DNA of 6,701 bases from Deltaproteobacteria bacterium (GTDB lineage: Bacteria; Desulfobacterota; Desulfobacteria; C00003060; C00003106): assembly GCA_019314005.1 (NCBI GenBank), contig JAFDAE010000119.1, positions 1 through 6,701 on the forward strand, in the 5' to 3' direction. Position 1 is the first letter of the stretch. Every line of letters begins with the position of its first letter. Under the pieces are notes generated by a model. It had not been told where the DNA came from, ran no database searches, and saw only the letters and a list, made by a program, of their open reading frames with translations. Both the position numbers and the translations under genes were made by a program. Shown here piece by piece: positions 1 through 3,949 of the stretch.

Positions 1-149
1 CTGAGAATTATCACGAGGTCACTATCTGTACGTAGGACCTCATCATACAATTGAATATGCGTCGAAAGGGACACTCGTGGTCCCTCGTAGGGAGATGACC
101 TACCCTACCTGATGATGACAGGTCAATCTAATAGAAGGGAGGTGATACT
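1..149 (+). promoter_or_regulatory. Structured non-coding leader upstream of the first gene
   Basis: No gene with a ribosome binding site is visible here. Short inverted repeats can be read directly: GAGGTC (15-20) with GACCTC (36-41), AGGGAC (67-72) with GTCCCT (80-85), GTAGGG (87-92) with CCCTAC (103-108), and ACCTG (107-111) with CAGGT (119-123). The last two compete for bases 107-108. A shorter GTAGG/CCTAC pairing (87-91 with 99-103) and GACCT/AGGTC (97-101 with 120-124) are further alternatives, so the RNA could take more than one shape. The stretch ends in GGGAGGTG (137-144) before the ATG at 150. Bases 3-35 could be the tail of an upstream gene ending in TAG, but this cannot be shown. 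No convincing -35/-10 pair was found. It may be a 5' untranslated region or an intergenic terminator region. Confidence 0.4.
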
Positions 150-371
150 ATGACGTTGAAGGAACTCGGAGTGTTGAAGGAGGGGGATTGGGTAATCCTT
201 CGGGACGGAAGAGAAGGGGTCTTTTTGGAAGCGCACGAGTACAGTCGGAAGATGAACTGCGCCTTCGTATTCGTGAGTCTTCCCAACGAGGAAGGATGCT
301 TCAGTCACAATGAGAACCTGTGGCCTGCACAAATCAAGTACAAGAAAGGTGGCAACACTATGAGGATGTAG
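150..371 (+). CDS. Hypothetical small protein, possible SH3-like beta-barrel
   Basis: A 73-residue protein that I do not recognise by family. The start is well supported by GGGAGGTG ending six bases before the ATG. Residues 8-27 (VLKEGDWVILRDGREGVF) read as alternating beta strands around a glycine-rich turn, as in small SH3-like or KOW-like barrels; this is only a compositional resemblance. The C-terminus is odd: the last residues (KKGGNTMRM) are encoded by a stretch that itself looks like a ribosome binding site followed by ATG AGG ATG TAG. The gene may therefore run through the remains of a downstream start signal. It is the first of the plus-strand genes in the window and is followed by a GC-rich hairpin five bases after its stop codon. 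Confidence 0.75.
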   Translation: MTLKELGVLKEGDWVILRDGREGVFLEAHEYSRKMNCAFVFVSLPNEEGCFSHNENLWPAQIKYKKGGNTMRM

Positions 372-375
372 ACAA

Positions 376-392
376 AGGGGGCTTGTCCCCCT
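376..392 (+). other. GC-rich hairpin after first gene
   Basis: AGGGGG (376-381) pairs perfectly with CCCCCT (387-392) around a five-base loop, starting five bases beyond the stop codon at 369-371. The outer bases TGTA and TACA could lengthen it after a bulge. There is no T-run behind it, so it is not a classical intrinsic terminator. It could be a weak terminator, an RNase-protecting hairpin or a processing signal. Confidence 0.5.
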
Positions 393-433
393 ACATGCGT
401 ATCTCTTAGGAGGTATTCATGTAGGGACACATG
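393..433 (+). promoter_or_regulatory. Start-stop ATG-TAG element with competing hairpins
   Basis: A perfect ribosome binding site, AGGAGGT (408-414), is followed at the usual spacing by ATG (419-421) and immediately by TAG (422-424), giving an ORF of one codon. The segment CATGT (418-422), which carries this ATG, can pair either with ACATG upstream (393-397, leaving the ribosome binding site in the loop) or with ACATG downstream (429-433, covering a second ATG at 431). The layout resembles a translational attenuator or minigene; function is inferred only from position and pairing. Confidence 0.4.
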
Positions 434-463
434 TCTCAAATAAACCAAAGAGGAGGTGTTATT

Positions 464-793
464 ATGCCAGTAGTACAGAGGATAAGAAGGGTATGGTGTG
501 ACGAACCTGAGTATGACGAGAGGACTGACATCGATCCGGAGTTCGATGAAGACTCAGAAGAATGGTTCAGGGTCATTATTGATGAGACCGACGATGCACT
601 CGAAGAACGTCTCTCATGGGCATGGAGGGAGAAGGTGGTTGGACAAATCAACGAGGTCCGTACCCAGTTGGACACGTTGGAGAATCAGTTGAGTATCTTC
701 AACACCAAAGGTCTGAAAATACTCACTGCGAACTTGGACAATCTCAATATCGCAATGTTCTCAATCACCCTTGATTCCAACGACGGGGAGTAG
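464..793 (+). CDS. Hypothetical acidic coiled-coil protein
   Basis: A 109-residue protein of unknown family. The start at 464 is chosen because GAGGAGGTG (450-458) lies just upstream; the in-frame ATG at 431 would translate that ribosome binding site as RGGVIM and has no site of its own. After a short basic start (QRIRR, 5-9) the protein is strikingly acidic at residues 13-48, rich in Asp and Glu. Residues 59-79 form a heptad pattern (I62, V65, L69, L72, L76, F79) typical of a short coiled coil, so it probably oligomerises. The acidic half could mimic nucleic acid or bind a basic partner, but nothing here proves that. The stop at 791-793 lies two bases before the next possible ATG. Confidence 0.8.
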   Translation: MPVVQRIRRVWCDEPEYDERTDIDPEFDEDSEEWFRVIIDETDDALEERLSWAWREKVVGQINEVRTQLDTLENQLSIFNTKGLKILTANLDNLNIAMFSITLDSNDGE

Positions 794-795
794 GT

Positions 796-1146
796 ATGGA
801 AGGATACTCAGAGCGATGGAACGGCAGAGTATGGGTAACCATACCCATTGGAGAGGGTACGCCCCTGCACATAGATGCAAAAGAACTCATCAAACAATGT
901 TTCTTTAGAGGAGGTAACAATATGTATAAAGTAAGTTCATGGGCAGTGTCCAAAACAGGTGCAGAGATAGGTGGTGGGTTTATCAAAGAAGTGCCTACTA
1001 TCAGTGAAGCAGCAGATGTTATGCTCCCATATTTGGAGCGTGCAATCAGAGGTGGTGGTAACATCAGCGGCAACATACGTGATGGGTTCAAGTTCGAAGA
1101 CCCTATGTACAACATGGCCGATTGCGAAATCAGAATGGAGGAATAA
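796..1146 (+). CDS. Hypothetical protein, two possible starts or in-frame fusion
   Basis: The open frame gives 116 residues from ATG 796, preceded by GGGGAG (785-790) that overlaps the end of the upstream gene. An internal ATG at 922 (residue 43) has a much stronger site, GAGGAGGT (908-915), and would give a 74-residue protein beginning MYKVSSWAVSK. Residues 38-42 of the long form (RGGNN) are simply that ribosome binding site translated. Elsewhere in this window genes often end inside the next gene's ribosome binding site; here the frame continues without a stop, so a 42-codon upstream gene and a 74-codon gene may be fused, or both forms are made. The C-terminal part has glycine-rich stretches and no recognised domain. 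The 922 start fits the general style of the window best. Confidence 0.65.
   Translation: MEGYSERWNGRVWVTIPIGEGTPLHIDAKELIKQCFFRGGNNMYKVSSWAVSKTGAEIGGGFIKEVPTISEAADVMLPYLERAIRGGGNISGNIRDGFKFEDPMYNMADCEIRMEE
908..915 (+). promoter_or_regulatory. Strong internal ribosome binding site
   Basis: GAGGAGGT followed six bases later by ATG 922, in the same frame as the longer ORF starting at 796. It matches the consensus seen before most genes here better than the site for the 796 start, and supports a separate 74-residue product. Confidence 0.6.
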
Positions 1147-1185
1147 ATACAATCTTAAATCATTATTTCAAGAGGAGGTGTTACC

Positions 1186-1515
1186 ATGGGAAAGAAGAAT
1201 AACGACAGAAGAAGGCACAGTATGGAGAAAAGTCACAGACATGACGAACTCTCAAACGTGGAGTGTGCTAACAACAAGTGCGCAAGGGTCAATGGCCGGG
1301 AAGGCGTTGCACGCGTCTTCATCAAACAGAACGTGGTGAAAAGAGCAGGGGAGAACCACGGACCCTTGTACTGCTACTCTTGTGCGATGTGGCGCAAGAC
1401 AGGCATGACACGTGCAGAAGCAAAGAGAGCGAAAGGATTGAGGGTCAAGAACAAGGACGAGCTCGTTAGAGCGGAAAAACTGAAGGCCATGACCGCAGGT
1501 AACAAATACAAGTAG
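1186..1515 (+). CDS. Basic Cys4 zinc-ribbon-like protein
   Basis: A 109-residue, strongly basic protein. The start follows GAGGAGGTG with about five bases of spacing. Residues 1-19 are rich in Lys, Arg and His. Two cysteine pairs, C27-x4-C32 and C63-x2-C66, are placed as in a zinc ribbon with a 30-residue connecting segment (HGPLYCYSCAMW around the second pair). The C-terminal third (about 70-109) is Lys/Arg/Ala-rich and probably helical. The combination suggests a nucleic-acid-binding or ribosome-associated protein, but no named family is recognised. A hairpin and a leader sequence follow, so this is probably the last gene of its transcript. Confidence 0.8.
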   Translation: MGKKNNDRRRHSMEKSHRHDELSNVECANNKCARVNGREGVARVFIKQNVVKRAGENHGPLYCYSCAMWRKTGMTRAEAKRAKGLRVKNKDELVRAEKLKAMTAGNKYK

Positions 1516-1527
1516 TCGGACCCTGTC

Positions 1528-1555
1528 CAAGGGGGTAACACGGGTTACTCCCTTG
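1528..1555 (+). terminator. Twelve-pair hairpin after gene at 1186
   Basis: CAAGGGGGTAAC (1528-1539) pairs with GTTACTCCCTTG (1544-1555) over 12 positions, one of them a G-U pair, around a four-base ACGG loop. It lies 12 bases after the stop codon. The following bases (TATGGTTTAG) contain only a weak T-rich stretch, so termination is plausible but not proven; a processing or stability hairpin is the alternative. Confidence 0.45.
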
Positions 1556-1568
1556 TATGGTTTAGTGT

Positions 1569-1584
1569 CTGACTAAATCAAATC
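1569..1584 (+). repeat. Leader repeat, copy 1 (CTGACTAAATCAAATC)
   Basis: A 16-base sequence identical to the copy at 1961-1976, about 390 bases away. Both lie just upstream of an AGGAGGT-type ribosome binding site and ATG. Shorter versions of the core TAAATCAAAT occur at 2817-2826 and, with one inserted C, at 4934-4944. It is either a promoter element or an unstructured ribosome-loading leader. Confidence 0.7.
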
Positions 1585-1605
1585 TAAATAACAGGAGGTG
1601 GTAAC

Positions 1606-1797
1606 ATGGGAATGCCTGAACCAGGAACACTGGAGTATGAGGACATGGTGGACTTCATAAGGAAAGACCTCGAATCTGGCATGAGATACACAAAACTCAT
1701 CAAGGCTGCAAAGGATAGTATCGAGGCTAGGGGCGGGAACTTCGATGAGGAGTTCGATAGATGGAAAAAAGAAAGGAGGCGGCAATATGACAGATGA
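1606..1797 (+). CDS. Hypothetical charged helical protein
   Basis: A 63-residue protein of unknown family, started at the ATG that follows ACAGGAGGTGGTAAC. It is highly charged and probably all helical from residue 8 onward (YEDMVDFIRKDLESG, then KLIKAAKDSIEARG), ending in a very basic tail (KKERRRQYDR). The tail is encoded by the ribosome binding site of the next gene, which starts inside this one. The 11-base overlap implies translational coupling with the small membrane protein that follows. The protein has no membrane segment or cysteine. Confidence 0.75.
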   Translation: MGMPEPGTLEYEDMVDFIRKDLESGMRYTKLIKAAKDSIEARGGNFDEEFDRWKKERRRQYDR

Positions 1798-1957
1798 ATT
1801 CAAGGTGTTGTTGGTACTTGCGCCATTGGTTCTCATTACCGTGTTCGGGATGATGCATACGTTCATTACCAATTCTGAATTTAGGAAGGGTATCTATATA
1901 ATCTGTGGTCTTGGTGCAGCATTCACGGGATGGGTGTTTCTTATCAGGGCTTTATAA
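1787..1957 (+). CDS. Small two-helix membrane protein
   Basis: A 56-residue protein. ATG 1787 is preceded by AAAGGAGGCGG, whereas the in-frame upstream ATG at 1745 has no site and would place charged residues before the membrane part. Two hydrophobic segments are clear: about residues 6-26 (VLLVLAPLVLITVFGMM) and about 34-54 (GIYIICGLGAAFTGWVFLI), joined by a short polar loop (TNSEFRK). This is a hairpin in the membrane with both ends on the same side. It overlaps the preceding gene by 11 bases. Small phage membrane proteins of this shape include holin-like, superinfection-exclusion and host-modulating proteins; the sequence does not say which. Confidence 0.75.
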   Translation: MTDEFKVLLVLAPLVLITVFGMMHTFITNSEFRKGIYIICGLGAAFTGWVFLIRAL

Positions 1958-1963
1958 TGCCTG
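1945..1963 (+). other. Weak hairpin across the stop codon
   Basis: CAGGGC (1945-1950) can pair with GCCTG (1959-1963) leaving one bulged G, with loop TTTATAAT holding the stop codon of the gene at 1787. It stands where the larger hairpins stand before other leader copies, but is marginal alone. Confidence 0.25.
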
Positions 1964-1976
1964 ACTAAATCAAATC
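1961..1976 (+). repeat. Leader repeat, copy 2 (CTGACTAAATCAAATC)
   Basis: Identical over 16 bases to the copy at 1569-1584 and placed the same way: a few A-rich bases, then GAGGAGGT, then the ATG at 1996. TATAAT at 1953-1958 lies just upstream, but no matching -35 box is evident. Confidence 0.7.
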
Positions 1977-1995
1977 AAATAGAGGAGGTAGTAAT

Positions 1996-2271
1996 ATGGG
2001 AGCAGGTTTAATAGATAGGTACATGAGGTGCTTGAGGGAAATGGAAACATTGTCGAACAAGTTGAAATTCTTACTTATTCGGCGTACGTCAAAGCCAGAC
2101 GTGAGAGACGCTCAGGCGAGGTTCTTGATTAACAATGGTTGGTGTGTGATAAACACTAATGCATTACGCAAAGGAACCGCGCTGACTAGTGGTTGGGTAA
2201 AAGACTGTTCCGCTGAAGAAGTAAAGAATGCCAAATTGGAAATGGGCAGAATAGCACAAGAAGGTGCCTAA
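1996..2271 (+). CDS. Hypothetical protein
   Basis: A 91-residue protein that I do not recognise. The start has AGAGGAGGTAGTAAT directly upstream and follows the second copy of the leader repeat, so it may have its own expression signal. Residues 6-30 look like a basic amphipathic helix (RYMRCLREMETLSNKLKFLL), the middle is mixed, and residues 70-90 (AEEVKNAKLEMGRIAQEG) are probably a second helix. Two separate cysteines beyond C12 do not form a zinc motif. It is followed by about 155 bases without a gene. Confidence 0.75.
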   Translation: MGAGLIDRYMRCLREMETLSNKLKFLLIRRTSKPDVRDAQARFLINNGWCVINTNALRKGTALTSGWVKDCSAEEVKNAKLEMGRIAQEGA

Positions 2272-2427
2272 CCTAACGGCAACGAGCTTGGGCACGTCGC
2301 GGGCAGTCATATCAGGCAGTTAAACAGTAGTATGGTGGGGTATGCATATTTACCCATCCAAATAAACCATAGGTATTACGGTAAGTTAGGTGTACCATGG
2401 TCATACCTATAGAAAGGGGGTGAATAA
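2272..2427 (+). other. Structured gene-free stretch
   Basis: No credible gene is seen. Two possible hairpins lie here. One is GGGGTA (2337-2342) with TACCC (2351-2355), leaving a bulged G. The other, stronger one is ATAGGTAT (2369-2376) with ATACCTAT (2403-2410), perfect over eight bases, with GGTA/TACC able to pair inside its loop. Between them lies CCAAATAAACC, resembling the A-rich leader found before other genes but without a ribosome binding site. The first 60 bases are locally GC-rich with a repeated GGCAGT. No tRNA cloverleaf or GTTCRA arm is present. It may be a small RNA or an untranslated leader for the peptide gene at 2433. Confidence 0.4.
2369..2410 (+). other. Eight-pair hairpin with nested stem
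   Basis: ATAGGTAT at 2369-2376 and ATACCTAT at 2403-2410 are exact reverse complements. GGTA and TACC inside the loop can form a second short stem. It ends six bases before the AAAGGGGGTG ribosome binding site, so it could influence translation of the next peptide. Confidence 0.45.
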
Positions 2428-2432
2428 ATGAC

Positions 2433-2540
2433 ATGCGACTAATCAAGGTGCAGTGGGACTACTACAAGAGTCTCACGCCGATACAGTGGCTAATGGTGGT
2501 ATTCTTTTACAGGGAACTCTTTAACTATATCTTCGGATAG
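2433..2540 (+). CDS. 35-residue aromatic-rich peptide
   Basis: A 35-residue ORF. Its ATG lies ten bases after AAAGGGGGTG (2413-2422), rather far. A closer ATG at 2428 has ideal spacing but yields only four codons (M-T-C-D-stop, ending at 2442), overlapping the start of this ORF in another frame. The peptide has a basic start, a polar middle and a hydrophobic, aromatic end (QWLMVVFFYRELFNYIFG), suggesting membrane association or an amphipathic helix rather than a clean transmembrane span. Its stop lies right at the ribosome binding site of the next gene (GATAGGAGGTG), the same packing used by the neighbouring genes, which supports it being real. Expression could need reinitiation after the four-codon ORF. 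Confidence 0.5.
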   Translation: MRLIKVQWDYYKSLTPIQWLMVVFFYRELFNYIFG

Positions 2541-2552
2541 GAGGTGTTACTT

Positions 2553-2756
2553 ATGGCGTTTTGTATTCATCATCAACATTGCAAGAGTGGTGGAGTCAAT
2601 GGTAATTGTGTTACTTTCCCCCCGACAAAAGTCGACAGGGTGAATCGTGGTCTCACCATTTGTGGGCGTATTGACCAGTCCATCGTCACAGGTGAGAAAA
2701 AGAAGTCCACAACCAAGAAACGGAACCCACTCAAACAGTCCAAGATGGACGGATAG
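2553..2756 (+). CDS. Small Cys/His-rich basic protein
   Basis: A 67-residue protein started at ATG 2553, which follows ATAGGAGGTGTTACTT; a GTG at 2544 in the same frame lies within that site and is rejected. The N-terminal part is rich in possible metal ligands: C4, H6, H7, H9, C10, C19 and C37, suggesting a small zinc-bound knuckle. The C-terminal third is very basic (GEKKKSTTKKRNPLKQSK), consistent with binding nucleic acid. No named family is recognised. A hairpin with a UUCG loop begins 15 bases after the stop, so this gene probably ends its transcript. Confidence 0.75.
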   Translation: MAFCIHHQHCKSGGVNGNCVTFPPTKVDRVNRGLTICGRIDQSIVTGEKKKSTTKKRNPLKQSKMDG

Positions 2757-2771
2757 TAAGTAGCGTTGCTA

Positions 2772-2798
2772 GCGGGGGTGACTTCGGTCGCCCCTTGC
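2772..2798 (+). terminator. Stable hairpin with UUCG tetraloop
   Basis: GGGGTGAC (2775-2782) pairs with GTCGCCCC (2787-2794), one G-U pair, closed by C-TTCG-G, the extra-stable tetraloop; GC/GC outside can extend it past a bulge. It lies just after the stop at 2754-2756. There is no T-run after it, so it may be a factor-aided terminator or a decay-blocking hairpin. Confidence 0.5.
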
Positions 2799-2801
2799 GA
2801 T

Positions 2802-2817
2802 GGAGCATACTTGCTCT
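2802..2817 (+). other. Second hairpin before leader
   Basis: GGAGCA (2802-2807) pairs with TGCTCT (2812-2817), including one G-U pair, around a four-base loop, immediately before the TAAATCAAAT leader. The pair of hairpins followed by the leader matches the arrangement at 4867-4946. Confidence 0.45.
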
Positions 2818-2826
2818 AAATCAAAT
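2817..2826 (+). promoter_or_regulatory. Leader core TAAATCAAAT
   Basis: Same ten-base core as in the 16-base repeats at 1569 and 1961, again followed after a few bases by AGGAGGT and the ATG of the first gene of a run. Likely a shared expression signal. Confidence 0.5.
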
Positions 2827-2842
2827 AACAGGAGGTAATACT

Positions 2843-3226
2843 ATGGATTTAGAAGGAGTAAAGATTGTAACAACGTTGTACGGTGGTGGTTCTGTCGAGC
2901 GTACGCTCAACACGGACGATGTGTTTGATGAATATGGTGATCCACAGAAACAGTTCTTATCATGGACATTGTCAGAATGCATAAAGGCCGTAAGGGGAGG
3001 AACCACCATCACCATCAAACCCGTTATGAGTCTTGATGATGAGTATGAGGTGGCGTGGGACAACATGTCCGACACATCGCAGTTCGCCATATGTGGTCTC
3101 ATACACGCTGGAAAGAAGATTGCAGCCATCAAACTTGTACGTGAGGAAACGCAATGGGGGCTCAAGGAAGCCAAGCAGATGGTTGACAGCGCGTGGATTC
3201 ATACTAAACTAGGGGAGGTGGTATAA
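2843..3226 (+). CDS. Protein with ribosomal L7/L12 C-terminal-like motif
   Basis: A 127-residue protein started at ATG 2843 behind ACAGGAGGTAATACT; the longer in-frame ORF would translate this site. Residues 83-118 closely resemble the first helical part of the ribosomal protein bL12 C-terminal domain: after a glycine (AGKK) comes IKLVREETQWGLKEAK, against the typical IKxVRxxTGLGLKEAK. In bL12 this surface binds translation factors. The remaining strands and third helix of the domain appear to be missing, since the protein ends nine residues after the motif. Residues 1-75 form an unrelated mixed alpha/beta region (with KAVRGGTTITIKPV at 48-61). Free-standing copies of this helical hairpin occur in bacterial and phage proteins annotated as L7/L12-like. 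It could contact host ribosome factors, or be a reused fold. It heads an eight-gene coupled run. Confidence 0.75.
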   Translation: MDLEGVKIVTTLYGGGSVERTLNTDDVFDEYGDPQKQFLSWTLSECIKAVRGGTTITIKPVMSLDDEYEVAWDNMSDTSQFAICGLIHAGKKIAAIKLVREETQWGLKEAKQMVDSAWIHTKLGEVV

Positions 3227-3227
3227 C

Positions 3228-3662
3228 ATGAAAGGATACATTCAGGCTACTGACTCACGGTATCAGGAATGGATTGACGCTAATGTATCTGATGAATGTA
3301 GACAAACGTGTTTACCTAAATCAAAGGCAATGGCTGAAACATTTCCTGAATTAAGGGTAGTTGGACATCACGGCATCTTCAGTGGACACGCTTGGTGTAT
3401 AAACAAGGATGAGGAAGTAGTAGATCCAACCGCGCATCAATTCGGTGCAAGTGGATACGCTTACAATTCAATCTACTTAGAATTGGATAACTTTCCTTTA
3501 GGTAAATGTCCTTGGTGTGGTGAAACAAGATGGAAAGACACACCAGGAGTACGTTCCTATCTGGAACAGTATGGGTCTGCTGAAGAACAAGTAGGTCCTC
3601 ACAAGTTCTGTGACGAACAGGAAAAAGAGTGCATGGAAGAGTGCATGAAAGGGGGTGATTAG
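3228..3662 (+). CDS. Transglutaminase-like (papain-fold) protein with C-terminal zinc motif
   Basis: A 144-residue protein. The start is fixed by GGGGAGGTGGTATAAC, which also holds the preceding stop. The N-terminal half shows a Cys/His/Asp order like small transglutaminase-like proteins: C28 before a helix (KSKAMAETFPELRVV), then H54 in GHAW, then D66 in VVDPT followed by AHQF. The HAW...VDPT pair is the usual signature of the His and Asp of that fold. The C-terminal part holds CPWCG (C94, C97), then HKFC (H125, C128) and C135, C139, probably a zinc-binding treble-clef or ribbon. Small phage and metagenome proteins with the same FPEL, HAW/HWW and VDPT pattern are, as far as I recall, common and unnamed. 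Activity (peptidase, amidase or transglutaminase) is inferred, not shown. Translationally linked to both neighbours. Confidence 0.75.
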   Translation: MKGYIQATDSRYQEWIDANVSDECRQTCLPKSKAMAETFPELRVVGHHGIFSGHAWCINKDEEVVDPTAHQFGASGYAYNSIYLELDNFPLGKCPWCGETRWKDTPGVRSYLEQYGSAEEQVGPHKFCDEQEKECMEECMKGGD

Positions 3663-3854
3663 ATGATAATAGGTCCTGTGAATACGTTTCCATATATACT
3701 TAGTCCAGGAAGTGCTACCGCAATGGGTCATGAACTTAAACCTGACACATTCAGACGTTCAGCGCCCAAGATAGGTAGGAATAAACCCTGTCCGTGTGGT
3801 AGTGGTAAGAAGTACAAAAAATGTTGCATAGAGAAAGGAGATGGTATAGTATGA
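3663..3854 (+). CDS. Minimal SEC-C zinc-motif protein
   Basis: A 63-residue protein whose ATG follows directly on the stop of the preceding gene, with GGGGGTG just upstream. Residues 38-55 ([18 protein letters not shown]) are an almost perfect SEC-C motif, the zinc-binding tail of the SecA ATPase, with ligands C43, C45, C54 and C55 (the last may be His in SecA). In SecA this tail binds SecB and ribosomes; free-standing SEC-C motifs occur in many uncharacterised proteins. Here the motif makes up nearly the whole ordered part, preceded by about 35 residues without recognised structure. Its role could be to contact the host protein-export machinery or the ribosome, which is inference. The stop overlaps the next ATG (ATGA). 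Confidence 0.85.
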   Translation: MIIGPVNTFPYILSPGSATAMGHELKPDTFRRSAPKIGRNKPCPCGSGKKYKKCCIEKGDGIV

Positions 3855-3943
3855 GTTATCTGTCCAGCGACTTCGGTTACTATGCACTCACACTGATTAT
3901 CGGTGTGATTATACTCGCAATTATCTTTCGGAAAAGGGGGTGA
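3851..3943 (+). CDS. 30-residue single-span membrane peptide
   Basis: A 30-residue ORF starting in a four-base ATGA overlap with the SEC-C gene and preceded by AAAGGAGATGG, so translation is probably coupled. After a polar start ([11 protein letters not shown]) residues 12-26 ([15 protein letters not shown]) are a clean hydrophobic segment, followed by RKRG, placing the C-terminus in the cytoplasm by the positive-inside rule. Its last codons (AAA AGG GGG TGA) double as the ribosome binding site of the next gene. Typical of phage membrane micropeptides; no family recognised. It lies next to a SEC-C protein, which may or may not be meaningful. Confidence 0.7.
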   Translation: MSYLSSDFGYYALTLIIGVIILAIIFRKRG

Positions 3944-3949
3944 TACACA

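Noticed and set aside
123..332. Minus-strand ORFs throughout the window (for example 123-332, 765-1115, 2821-3174, 3728-4222, 6295-6624)
   Set aside because: They lie antisense to well-supported plus-strand genes, have no ribosome binding sites, and their protein sequences are low-complexity or patternless.
971..1339. Plus-strand 122-residue ORF spanning two genes
   Set aside because: It crosses the end of one gene and the start of another that have consensus ribosome binding sites; it has no site itself and a Ser/Thr/Trp-rich sequence typical of a wrong frame.
1950..1960. TATAAT as a promoter -10 box
   Set aside because: No -35-like hexamer at 16-18 bases upstream, and it overlaps a stop codon and hairpin loop.
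2332..2412. 26-residue ORF in the gene-free stretch
   Set aside because: No ribosome binding site before its ATG, and it runs across the strong hairpin.
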